This document shows, piece by piece, positions 1 through 7,200 of a DNA stretch of 64,000 nt. The translations under genes were made by a program, and so were the position numbers. Under the pieces are notes generated by a model. That model was not told the DNA's origin. It saw only the letters and a program-made list of their open reading frames with translations, and made no database searches. The DNA comes from Paraburkholderia polaris (GTDB taxonomy: Bacteria > Pseudomonadota > Gammaproteobacteria > Burkholderiales > Burkholderiaceae). Location of the stretch: assembly GCF_012927345.1 (NCBI RefSeq), contig NZ_JABBGJ010000029.1:1-64000 (forward strand). The letters run 5' to 3'. Each line of letters opens with the position of its first letter. Position 1 is the first letter of the stretch.

Positions 1-1
1 G

Positions 2-220
2 CACTGCCACAGCGGCCTGAAGTATGTGAGTCCGGGGCAGCGGCACCGCGGCGAAGCCGACGAGCTTCTGGCCCGACGGCGTGCGCTGTACGAAGACGCG
101 CGCCTGCAGAACCCCGCACGCTGGTCAGGTGCCATCCGCAACTGGCACCTGACAGACGCGGTCTATCTGAACCCGGAGCGAACCCACGCCTCGGCCGGAA
201 TGTATAAGCACGCAGCGTAA
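2..220 (+). CDS. IS3-type transposase (OrfB) C-terminal fragment, cut by the window edge
   Basis: The reading frame is open from the window edge to a TAA at 218–220 and gives 72 residues. The pattern LKYVSPGQRHRGE, then LARRRALYEDAR and NPARWSGAIRNW, then VYLNPE, is typical of the extreme C-terminus of IS3-family OrfB (integrase) transposases, after the DDE domain. The catalytic residues would lie upstream, outside the window, so activity cannot be judged. It runs towards the end of the minus-strand response regulator gene at 387. The family call comes from the tail motif alone and is moderately secure. No terminal inverted repeat could be matched because the other end of the element is not present. 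Confidence 0.6.
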   Translation, partial: HCHSGLKYVSPGQRHRGEADELLARRRALYEDARLQNPARWSGAIRNWHLTDAVYLNPERTHASAGMYKHAA

Positions 221-386
221 CGGTTCACGCGACAACTACCTTGACACACACCGGCGGCAAAGAAAGTAAGTGCCGCCCCGCACAGGGGCGACGCTAATAA
301 ACCACTAACAATTCAAAGAAACCCCAAACAACCGCAGACATACAAAAAGAAAACACCCACCACCAAAGGCAAAAAAACCCCCAACC
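221..386. other. Probable IS right end and short noncoding stretch with hairpin
   Basis: Between the transposase tail and the response regulator lies noncoding DNA. It contains a GC-rich hairpin (CGCCCC at 274–279, GGGGCG at 285–290), followed by an A/C-rich, G-poor tract from about 291 to 386 whose composition is unlike the rest of the window. The IS terminal repeat should lie near 221–255 but cannot be confirmed without the left end. On the minus strand the region is the 3' flank of the response regulator, but no clean stem with a T-run was found. Confidence 0.35.
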
Positions 387-1787
387 TCAAGCATCCGCAC
401 CACCCAACGCACGCGACTCATCAGCAACATCGCCGTCATCACGCGCGTCATTACCATACTCAACAAGACGGTTATAAAGCGTCTTTAGACTAATCCCAAG
501 AATCTCAGCAGCACGCGTCTTCACACCACCACATTGCTCGAGCGTAGCCAGAATCAGCTGACGATCCGCTTCGGCAAGCGAGGTGCCAAACGGAATCGTA
601 ATCGCCGTGCCGGCCGCAGGTTTCGACAACGTAATCTGCAGCGGCACCGTCGCCGTGCTATCCGAATCCGAACCCGACATGATATGCGCGCGCTGTACGT
701 AATTCTTCAGCTCGCGCACATTCCCCGGCCACGGATACGACATCAACATCTCCTTCACAGCGGCTGGGAAATGCTTCTTCGTGCTGTGACGCTCGTTGAG
801 TTCGTCGAGGAACGCCTGCGCCAGCAGTTCAACGTCCTTACCCCGGTCGCGCAGCGGCGGCAGACTGATCGGAAACACATTCAGCCGGTGGTACAGGTCG
901 AGCCGCAACTTGCCTTCCAGCACCGCCTGCTCAGGATCGCGGTTGGTAGCCGCAATCAGGCGCACGTCCGTTTCAATTTCCTTGGTCGTGCCGACCCGCA
1001 TGAACATGCCAGTCTCCAGCACGCGCAGCAGCTTCACCTGCAACTCGATCGGCATTTCAGTGATTTCGTCGAGGAACAGCGTGCCACCGTTCGCGCGTTC
1101 GAAATAGCCTTTGTGCTGGCGGTCCGCGCCGGTGAACGAGCCGCGCTCATGGCCGAACATTTCCGATTCGATCAGGTTCGGCGAGATCGCGCCGCAGTTC
1201 ACCGCGAGAAACGCATGCTTGCGGCGCAAGCTCAGTTGGTGCAGCGTCTGGGCGGCGACTTCCTTGCCGGTGCCCGACTCGCCCACCAGCATGACCGAGG
1301 CTGCAGTCGGCGCGACACGGCTGACCTGGTCGTAGACCTCCTGCATGGCCGGTGAATTGCCGAGCATCAAACCGAAGCGGCCCATGCGGCGCAACTCGCC
1401 GCGCAAGGTGCCAATTTCCGCCTTCAGGTCGCCGGCGCGCGGCAGGCGCGACAGGATCGCCTTCACACGCTGCATGTTGATCGGCTTCACCAGATAGTCG
1501 GTGGCGCCCATCTTCAGCGCGTTGACCGCCGACTCCACCGTGGCGTGACCCGTGATCACGATCACCTCCACGCCGGAGCGCGGATCGAGATCTTCAAACA
1601 GATCGACTCCACTGCCGTCGGGCAGCTTCAGGTCGGTAAAGACGACGTCCGGCATCTGCCGGACCAGTTGAATGCGCGCTTCGCGCAAATCGCCCGCAGT
1701 GGCGGTAGTCAGACCGTCTTCCCCGATGATGGCGGAAAGCGCCTCGCGGGTACCGGCATCGTCATCGACAATCAGTACGTGTGGCAT
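387..1787 (-). CDS. NtrC-family sigma-54-dependent response regulator
   Basis: A 466-residue bacterial enhancer-binding protein with receiver, AAA+ and DNA-binding domains. Receiver residues: D8, D9, phospho-acceptor D52, T79 and K101. AAA+ domain: Walker A GESGTGKE (169–176), sigma-54 contact loop GSFTGA (216–221, a GAFTGA variant) and Walker B LFLDE ending at 241. A Fis-type helix-turn-helix lies at about 424–441 (TRAAEILGISLKTLYNRL). The ATG at 1787 was chosen because the receiver fold starts there (MPHVLIVDDD); the frame stays open upstream to 1874 but adds no conserved sequence. No histidine kinase gene is adjacent, so the signal is unknown. A related activator without a receiver lies 1.3 kb away on the plus strand. 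Confidence 0.9.
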   Translation of the reverse strand: MPHVLIVDDDAGTREALSAIIGEDGLTTATAGDLREARIQLVRQMPDVVFTDLKLPDGSGVDLFEDLDPRSGVEVIVITGHATVESAVNALKMGATDYLVKPINMQRVKAILSRLPRAGDLKAEIGTLRGELRRMGRFGLMLGNSPAMQEVYDQVSRVAPTAASVMLVGESGTGKEVAAQTLHQLSLRRKHAFLAVNCGAISPNLIESEMFGHERGSFTGADRQHKGYFERANGGTLFLDEITEMPIELQVKLLRVLETGMFMRVGTTKEIETDVRLIAATNRDPEQAVLEGKLRLDLYHRLNVFPISLPPLRDRGKDVELLAQAFLDELNERHSTKKHFPAAVKEMLMSYPWPGNVRELKNYVQRAHIMSGSDSDSTATVPLQITLSKPAAGTAITIPFGTSLAEADRQLILATLEQCGGVKTRAAEILGISLKTLYNRLVEYGNDARDDGDVADESRALGGADA

Positions 1788-2100
1788 CGCGTCTCGAAAG
1801 CCCGAAAGCGTGAATAAGGGAACATGCAAAGCGCATGCTGAAAAGCCGGCCGACAGCCTGCCGCTGCGTCGCACGTGCGTTTTGATGTGAGCACACGCTA
1901 ACGTTCCGCAAGAGCGCCGAACCTCTGACTTGATTCAATATTGCAACAATCAGCTGGAAAACCGCCCACCAAGGCGCGACATTGTTGTCTATTTACCTAT
2001 TATACGGCTTTATCGAGACAAGTTTGTAATGTGCGTCAGGCGCTGCCTGTCGAAGCGGCACGCCGGTGCAACGGCGCACGGAAGGTCATCATTGCAGCCC

Positions 2101-2379
2101 CTAGCTACGCGGAAACGGCCACGCTTCACCTTTGCCGTTCGGATACGCCGAACCATTGGCGCCGTGCGCGGTGTCTGGCGCAGACGGGCCCGCACTCGCC
2201 GCGGTCGCGTTGCCGGACGGCGTAGCCCGCGTCGCCACCGTACCGCCCTCGCCTTCCCAGCGACTCAGCTCACGCGCCGCCGGAACCTGTGCAGCACGAT
2301 TTCGCTGTACGTAGCGCACAGCCAGAAAGCCGCCGAGGGCCATCAGCGCGCCGAAGATGCCAATTTTGGGTCGTCCCAT
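2101..2379 (-). CDS. Small membrane protein of unknown function
   Basis: A 92-residue protein with one hydrophobic N-terminal segment (about residues 5–20, IFGALMALGGFLAVRYV), a short basic stretch and a low-complexity Ala/Gly/Ser/Thr-rich tail ending in PFPRS. The ATG at 2379 is preceded by an AAGGAG Shine-Dalgarno sequence at good spacing, so it is preferred over the longer open frame to 2421. It lies 48 bases downstream of the DUF883-like gene, same strand, and is probably cotranscribed with it. I do not recognise a family; pairing with a DUF883-type membrane anchor suggests an envelope-associated protein, which is inference. Confidence 0.65.
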   Translation of the reverse strand: MGRPKIGIFGALMALGGFLAVRYVQRNRAAQVPAARELSRWEGEGGTVATRATPSGNATAASAGPSAPDTAHGANGSAYPNGKGEAWPFPRS

Positions 2380-2427
2380 CGTGAACTCCTTGTTATCGTC
2401 AAACGGATCGACATCGAGCACTGCGCG

Positions 2428-2748
2428 TTAGCGCGCGCTGAGAACGCCAAGCAGGAAGCCGACACTCGCGGCAATGCCGATCGAGCGCCACGGGTTGCGC
2501 CGCACGTAGCGTTCGGTATTGACAGTCGCGACCCGGTAGCGGCGCTGCGCGTTCTGCTGTGCATCGCCGAGCGCCGATTGCAGCGTTTCGACATGCGCGC
2601 CCAAGCGCTCGCGCAACGCATCGACGCCCTCGCCCGGCACGTTGGCCGCAAGCCGCAGCATCTCTTCCGAGTCCGATAGAAGCACTCTTAGATCCTCGAC
2701 AATCTTCTGGCCGCCGAGTGCAAGCTGTTGCGTGGTGTCAGTCATCAT
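2428..2748 (-). CDS. DUF883 (ElaB/YqjD-like) membrane-anchored protein
   Basis: A 106-residue protein with the layout of the ElaB/YqjD/DUF883 family: a long amphipathic helical N-terminal part (about residues 10–75, with DLRVLLSDSEEMLR) and a C-terminal segment starting RRNPWRSIGIAASVGFLLGVL that ends as a single membrane anchor. In E. coli, YqjD-type proteins bind ribosomes at the inner membrane in stationary phase; applying that here is by family only. Two adjacent ATGs are available; AGGAG lies 3 bases before the first (2748) and 6 before the second (2745), so the second may be used. First gene of a probable two-gene unit. Confidence 0.85.
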   Translation of the reverse strand: MMTDTTQQLALGGQKIVEDLRVLLSDSEEMLRLAANVPGEGVDALRERLGAHVETLQSALGDAQQNAQRRYRVATVNTERYVRRNPWRSIGIAASVGFLLGVLSAR

Positions 2749-3122
2749 TCACTCCTATGTCTGAGTTCGGCGTTTGCGTCTTGTTTCCGGTACGTGGCGA
2801 ACAATCGGAGAACCGCATCCGCCGTCGGCGCGCTTGAAGTTTGAACAGAGTCGCTCAAAAGCACGCGCATGTCGGATCCAATTCGCAAACGGCGTGCCCG
2901 GTAATTTTGCCGCTCTCATTCGATACGACGCGCGCTTAGGCACTTTCGACCGAGCGTGCGCCGGACTATTTCGCCGACCGTCACATGGATTGCCGGAAGC
3001 GGCGTCAAAGTGGTTAAATCGAATTTTTGTGAGATAGTGACTGCACTGGTCCGTCTTGCTCCGAGGGCTTCAAGGCCTGCGCGCCGCACCATCGAACCCC
3101 ATTTGCACAGGACTCCCCGTTT
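2749..3122. other. Divergent intergenic region, no gene seen
   Basis: About 370 bases between the DUF883-like gene (minus) and the sigma-54 activator (plus). It must hold both promoters. I found no convincing -24/-12 sigma-54 element, no strong sigma-70 pair and no RNA gene; short open frames here look like random frames of GC-rich DNA. Confidence 0.4.
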
Positions 3123-4166
3123 ATGGCGTCAATCGATCTAGACTCGCCCGCCGTCTCGGCCGCGCAGATGAAGCAGCGCGTCGCAGACGGCATCGCGGGA
3201 CTGAAATCGTACGGGCTACTGTATGGCTCGTCGCCGGTGATGCTCGATCTGTACGAACAGATCGAACGCGTCGCCAGCACCGACGCGACCGCGCTGATCA
3301 TCGGCGAATCCGGCACCGGCAAGGAACTGATTGCCCGCACGATTCACGATCAAAGCAGCCGCAAGAACGCACCGTTTGTCGCGGTGAACTGCGGCGCGAT
3401 TCCTGACGAACTGATCGAAGCCGAATTGTTCGGTCACGAAAAAGGCAGCTTCACCGGCGCAGTCCAGGGCCGCATCGGCTACTTCGAACATGCGAACGGC
3501 GGCACGCTGTTTCTCGACGAAATCACTGAAATGGCCCCGGTGCGCCAGGTCAAACTTTTGCGCGCCCTCGAGACCGGCACGTTTTTCAGGGTCGGCGGCA
3601 ACGAACTGATTCGTGGCGACGTGCGCGTGATCGCGGCGACCAATCGCGACCCCGCGGTCGCTGTGAAGGAAAACGGTCTGCGTGAAGACCTGATGTACCG
3701 GCTCGCGGTTTTTCCGTTGCGCGCGCCGCCGTTGCGCGAGCGTGAGAGCGATCGCGAACTGCTCGCGCAACACTTTCTCGCCTTACTGAATCACCAGGAA
3801 AGCACCAGCAAGAGCTTCAGCAAACGGTCGATCGAAACCCTGCGGACCTGGTCGTGGCCGGGCAACGTGCGCGAGTTGAAGAACGCGGTGTATCGCGCGT
3901 TCATCCTCGCGGAGAAGACGGTCGAGTTGCCGCATCCGCATCTTGCGTCGCGCGTGAAAAAGCCTGTGACGCAGGGCGACGCGATGAGCGTGTGGATCGG
4001 CACTCCGCTCGCCGATGCACAAAAGCAGATCATTCTCGGCACGCTCAAGTATTGCGGCGGCGACAAGCGGCGCGCGGCCAAAGCGCTCGGCGTGAGTCTG
4101 AAAACGCTGTACAACCGCTTGAGCGCATACGGCGACGAAGGCACGGAAGAAGACACCGAGCAATAA
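3123..4166 (+). CDS. Sigma-54 activator lacking a receiver domain
   Basis: A 347-residue enhancer-binding protein that starts almost directly with the AAA+ domain. Walker A GESGTGKE is at 61–68, the sigma-54 loop GSFTGA at 108–113, Walker B GTLFLDE follows, and a Fis-type HTH (RRAAKALGVSLKTLYNRL) lies near the C-terminus. There is no receiver, GAF or PAS domain; only about 35 residues precede the AAA+ core. Activators of this build (PspF, HrpR/S) are usually controlled by a partner protein or by expression level. It is clearly a paralogue of the response regulator at 387–1787 (same VAVNCGAI, LFGHE, TEM and WPGNVRELKN motifs). The start is the first ATG after upstream stops; a terminator follows. 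Confidence 0.88.
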   Translation: MASIDLDSPAVSAAQMKQRVADGIAGLKSYGLLYGSSPVMLDLYEQIERVASTDATALIIGESGTGKELIARTIHDQSSRKNAPFVAVNCGAIPDELIEAELFGHEKGSFTGAVQGRIGYFEHANGGTLFLDEITEMAPVRQVKLLRALETGTFFRVGGNELIRGDVRVIAATNRDPAVAVKENGLREDLMYRLAVFPLRAPPLRERESDRELLAQHFLALLNHQESTSKSFSKRSIETLRTWSWPGNVRELKNAVYRAFILAEKTVELPHPHLASRVKKPVTQGDAMSVWIGTPLADAQKQIILGTLKYCGGDKRRAAKALGVSLKTLYNRLSAYGDEGTEEDTEQ

Positions 4167-4176
4167 GCGGTACCAG

Positions 4177-4212
4177 GCGCTCATGCAGTTCGTTCGCATG
4201 AGCGCGTGTTTT
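4177..4212 (+). terminator. Rho-independent terminator after the sigma-54 activator
   Basis: A perfect 10-bp stem, GCGCTCATGC (4177–4186) and GCATGAGCGC (4196–4205), with a 9-base loop, followed by GTGTTTTCT. It begins 10 bases after the stop codon. Confidence 0.75.
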
Positions 4213-4465
4213 CTGCGTACTGATCGTCTACTTTTTGCGCCCTCCTTGTGCGCTTGTTTTGCATTTCCTCTCTGCTGAAATGGCCTTTTCCGCACACCTG
4301 TCATCTCACAATTAATCCCTTCGCACCACCAATCAAATCGGCAGCTCCCCACCAGAAACCGATTTGACTCGCACCATCTTTTGCAATTGCTTGCACTTTC
4401 CCACTGCCAATTACAAATGGCATCCTGCAAAATGCTGCAGCGCATAGTGCAACGATGAGGAAGAC
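4213..4465. other. Lower-GC intergenic region upstream of the lipoprotein pair
   Basis: AT-richer than its surroundings, with long pyrimidine runs and repeated short motifs such as TTGCAATTGCTTGCA. It probably contains the lipoprotein promoter, but I could not assign a -35/-10 pair. No gene or RNA seen. Confidence 0.35.
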
Positions 4466-4535
4466 GTGCCTTTCGCTCACGCACCGTTTTACTCACGTGC
4501 TTCGAGTGCAAGAACGGTGCATGAACGAAAGGCAC
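4466..4535. repeat. Long imperfect inverted repeat upstream of a lipoprotein gene
   Basis: Two 23-base arms, 4466–4488 and 4513–4535, match at 21 of 23 positions (GTGCCTTTCG… against …CGAAAGGCAC), separated by a 24-base loop that can itself form a short stem. The two mismatches would be G·U pairs if the minus strand were transcribed. No T-run follows, so it is not a standard terminator. The right arm ends 22 bases before the lipoprotein ATG at 4558. Confidence 0.7.
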
Positions 4536-4557
4536 TTGCAGGAGCAGAGACAGGGAA

Positions 4558-5154
4558 ATGCAAAAAAGTATGGTGTGGGCCGAATGGGCAAAACGAACAG
4601 CCAAAGCGTCTAAAGCAGCTAAACGCGGACATCCGAATGCAACGGCGCTCGCCGCGTTGGCAGTGGCGATCTCGTCTGCGTTGAGCGGATGTAGTTCGCT
4701 CTACTCGGAAGGCGCCACCGCCGGCGCCGGTATCGCAGGTGCCGCGCTCGCGGCCAAAGTCACCAGCAATGCGGCAGTCGCTACCGGCATTGGTCTCGGC
4801 GCGGTAGCCGCGGCCCGCGCCGGCGTGCAGTACTCGGAGCGCGTGGTGCACACGAATACGCAGGACGGCATCGCCAAAATCGCCGGACCGCTCGAGGTCG
4901 GCGCGATTGCACCGTGGAGCGTGACCCACTCAATGCCGATCGAAGACGACGAACACGGCCGCGTCACGGTCAGCCGTACGATCAGTGCGGGCGCGCTCGA
5001 CTGCAAGGAAATCGTCTTCTCGGTCGATCAGACCGCCACCAAGAATGTGCCGGCGAGCAGCGCGTTCTACGTCGCGTCGATCTGCCGTGACGGCGACAAC
5101 TGGAAATGGGCGTCGGCCGAACCCGCCACCGAACGCTGGGGCGCGCTGCAATGA
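4558..5154 (+). CDS. Predicted lipoprotein, first of a paralogous pair
   Basis: A 198-residue protein with a basic N-terminus (KRTAKASKAAKRG), a hydrophobic segment and a lipobox ALSGC, giving a lipid-anchored Cys at about residue 45. An Ala/Gly-rich stretch follows (about 52–90), which may be a hydrophobic or membrane-active segment. The C-terminal half shares motifs with the next protein: WSVTHSMPIE, CKEIVFSV and KWASAEPATERWGALQ. The gene overlaps the next one by ATGA, so translation is likely coupled. No characterised family is recognised. GGGAA lies just upstream of the ATG as a weak Shine-Dalgarno site. Likely site is the periplasmic face of a membrane, inferred from the lipobox. Confidence 0.75.
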   Translation: MQKSMVWAEWAKRTAKASKAAKRGHPNATALAALAVAISSALSGCSSLYSEGATAGAGIAGAALAAKVTSNAAVATGIGLGAVAAARAGVQYSERVVHTNTQDGIAKIAGPLEVGAIAPWSVTHSMPIEDDEHGRVTVSRTISAGALDCKEIVFSVDQTATKNVPASSAFYVASICRDGDNWKWASAEPATERWGALQ

Positions 5155-5771
5155 GGGCGCTGTCGCTTCCACGCCCCCGAAATGGACACGCGCTGTCCGC
5201 GCTACGCTGCGTCGATGGCGAGCCTGCCACCCGGGTCTCGCGCACGCCTGCGGCGGCGTTCTCCGGCAACCGGCTGCGGCTCGTGCTGGCCGGTGCGCTC
5301 TGCGTCGGCGCCAGTCTGCTGACGAGCGGCTGCTCGTCGGTGGGCGCGGTGAGCGGTGCCGCGGCCGGTGTCGCGTCGGGTCTCGTGACCACCAACCCCG
5401 CAGTCGGCATCGGTGTCGGGATCGCCGTGCAGGCCGCAACCGACGAAGCCGTCAACCGCTACATGCGCACCATGCACACCGATCAGCAGAACATGATCGC
5501 CGCGTTGGCGGGTGCGATGCCGGTCGGCGAGACGCGGCCTTGGGCGGTCAAGCACACACTGCCGATCGAGAACGGCCACGGGCAAGTGCGCGTCACGCGC
5601 GCGTTCAGCTCGGCGCTCGCGCTGTGCAAGGATTTCGTGTTCTCCGTTCAGGACGGCGACGGCCCGAACGCGCACGAAGACTGGTACACGGCGAGCGCAT
5701 GTCAGCAGGACAAGGGCTGGAAATGGGCGTCTGCGGAGCCGGCGGTCGAGCGCTGGGGCAATCTGCAATAA
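5151..5771 (+). CDS. Predicted lipoprotein, second of a paralogous pair
   Basis: A 206-residue protein. The start at 5151 was chosen because its ATG overlaps the stop of the upstream gene (ATGA). The N-terminus is long for a lipoprotein (about 55 residues) before the hydrophobic segment LVLAGALCVGASLLTSGC, which ends in the lipobox Cys. After an Ala/Gly/Val-rich stretch come the shared features of the pair: WAVKHTLPIE, CKDFVFSVQDGD and KWASAEPAVERWGNLQ. The two genes look like an old tandem duplication kept as an operon. Function unknown. A strong hairpin terminator directly follows. Confidence 0.75.
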   Translation: MRALSLPRPRNGHALSALRCVDGEPATRVSRTPAAAFSGNRLRLVLAGALCVGASLLTSGCSSVGAVSGAAAGVASGLVTTNPAVGIGVGIAVQAATDEAVNRYMRTMHTDQQNMIAALAGAMPVGETRPWAVKHTLPIENGHGQVRVTRAFSSALALCKDFVFSVQDGDGPNAHEDWYTASACQQDKGWKWASAEPAVERWGNLQ

Positions 5772-5803
5772 AAAACGCGGCAGGGTCTCCCCTGCCGCGT
5801 TTT
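5772..5803. terminator. Bidirectional terminator between lipoprotein and ABC genes
   Basis: A perfect 14-bp inverted repeat, AAAACGCGGCAGGG and CCCTGCCGCGTTTT, with a TCTC loop. It works in either direction because A and T tracts flank the stem, and it separates two convergent transcription units. Confidence 0.9.
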
Positions 5804-5834
5804 GCCTGAAGCGTCTTAATCAACTCGAGCGGAT

Positions 5835-7181
5835 TTAAGACTCCACGTCTTCCAGACTGAAAATTTCCGTCTGGTCGTTGTACGAGAAGATCTCGCCATA
5901 ACGGCCCCAGTTGATCACTGCGTCCAGCGTCTCTTCCGCGGCGCTGTCCGACAGAAAATCCTCCAGTTCCTGCTCGAAGCGCACGCGCGGCGCGCGATGC
6001 CCCGGCCGTTCGTTCAACACCTTCTTGATCCGCGCGGCGAGCGGCACGTGGCGCAGCAAGTGCTCGGCGAACATCATCTTGCGTTCCTGCGTGCCGAATT
6101 CCGCGAACACGCGTGCCGGCGGCGTCAGGAAAATATCCCCTTCGCGGATGTCAGCGAAGCCCAGGTGCTGCAGCACTTCGGCGACCGGGAACAGATCGTC
6201 CACCTCCAGATGCAGCGAACGGGCGATTTCCGGCATGTCGGCACGGCCATGGTACGGCGCGGCGGCCAGCGTTTCGATCAGACCGGCCATCAGGTTGGTG
6301 GACACGTGCGGCAGCCAGCTATGCAGCTCCAGCCCCTTCTTGGTCTTCTCGTCGGTCTGACGCGCGGTCATCTTCGCGTAGATATCGTCGACCAGCCGGC
6401 GAAACGCCGGGTCCAGGCGGTTACGCGGATGCTTGAACGGCACCTTGATCTCGGCGATCACACGGCCAGGATTCGACGACAGCACCAGAATCCGGTCGCA
6501 CATGAACACCGCTTCCTCGATGTTGTGCGTGACGATCAAAACGGCCTTGATCGGCATGCGGCCTTGCGTCCACAGGTCGAGCAAGTCGGTCCGCAGCGTT
6601 TCGGCGGTCAACACGTCGAGTGCGGAAAACGGCTCGTCCATCAGAAGCAGCGTGGGGTCGACCACCAGCGCGCGTGCAAAGCCGACGCGCTGACGCATGC
6701 CGCCCGACAACTCGCGCGGATACGCGTTTTCAAAGCCGTCGAGACCGATCAGGTCGATTGCTGCCAGCGCGCGCGTACGGCGATCACTCGCGCCGACGCC
6801 TTGTGCTTCGAGACCCGCTTCCACGTTTTGCAGCACGGTCAGCCATGGGAACAGCGCGAAGGTCTGGAACACCATCGCCACGCCCTTGGCCGGGCCGTCG
6901 AGCGGCTTGCCCATATATGTGACTTCGCCGTCGGTCGGCTCGATCAGACCGGCGATGATGCGCAGCAGTGTCGACTTGCCCGAGCCCGAACGGCCCAGCA
7001 AACCGACGATCTCGCCTTCGCGCAACGACAGATTCGCGTCGTCGAGGACGAGCAGCTCGCCCTGCGACTTGTTGAACCCGCGGCACACGTCCTTGACGCG
7101 CAGGATCTCTTCACCGAGGCGCGGCGGCTTCGGCGGGGTCTGGATCGGCGCGGCGGTCATAGCAGCTTTAGGATTTTGCAT
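5835..7181 (-). CDS. ABC transporter ATPase with C-terminal AAA-associated domain (nitrate/sulfonate-type)
   Basis: A 448-residue ATPase. The N-terminal ABC domain (about residues 25–260) has Walker A GRSGSGKST, Q-loop MVFQTFALFPWLTV, signature LSGGMRQR, Walker B LLLMDEP and the H-loop VTHNIEEA, and resembles the NrtD/SsuB/TauB group. The roughly 170 extra C-terminal residues (GLELHSWLPHVST through EIFSLEDVES) match the AAA-associated domain found in a subset of these ATPases and are probably regulatory. It is translated just after the double permease gene (19-base gap) and forms an importer with it. No periplasmic binding protein is encoded nearby, so the substrate is unknown. Confidence 0.88.
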   Translation of the reverse strand: MQNPKAAMTAAPIQTPPKPPRLGEEILRVKDVCRGFNKSQGELLVLDDANLSLREGEIVGLLGRSGSGKSTLLRIIAGLIEPTDGEVTYMGKPLDGPAKGVAMVFQTFALFPWLTVLQNVEAGLEAQGVGASDRRTRALAAIDLIGLDGFENAYPRELSGGMRQRVGFARALVVDPTLLLMDEPFSALDVLTAETLRTDLLDLWTQGRMPIKAVLIVTHNIEEAVFMCDRILVLSSNPGRVIAEIKVPFKHPRNRLDPAFRRLVDDIYAKMTARQTDEKTKKGLELHSWLPHVSTNLMAGLIETLAAAPYHGRADMPEIARSLHLEVDDLFPVAEVLQHLGFADIREGDIFLTPPARVFAEFGTQERKMMFAEHLLRHVPLAARIKKVLNERPGHRAPRVRFEQELEDFLSDSAAEETLDAVINWGRYGEIFSYNDQTEIFSLEDVES

Positions 7182-7200
7182 CGCGTTTAGCCTTTATTTC

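Noticed and set aside
1999..2004. TATAAT on the minus strand upstream of the sigma-54 response regulator
   Set aside because: No -35 box at acceptable spacing: TTGTCT is 11 bases away and TTACAA 19 bases away.
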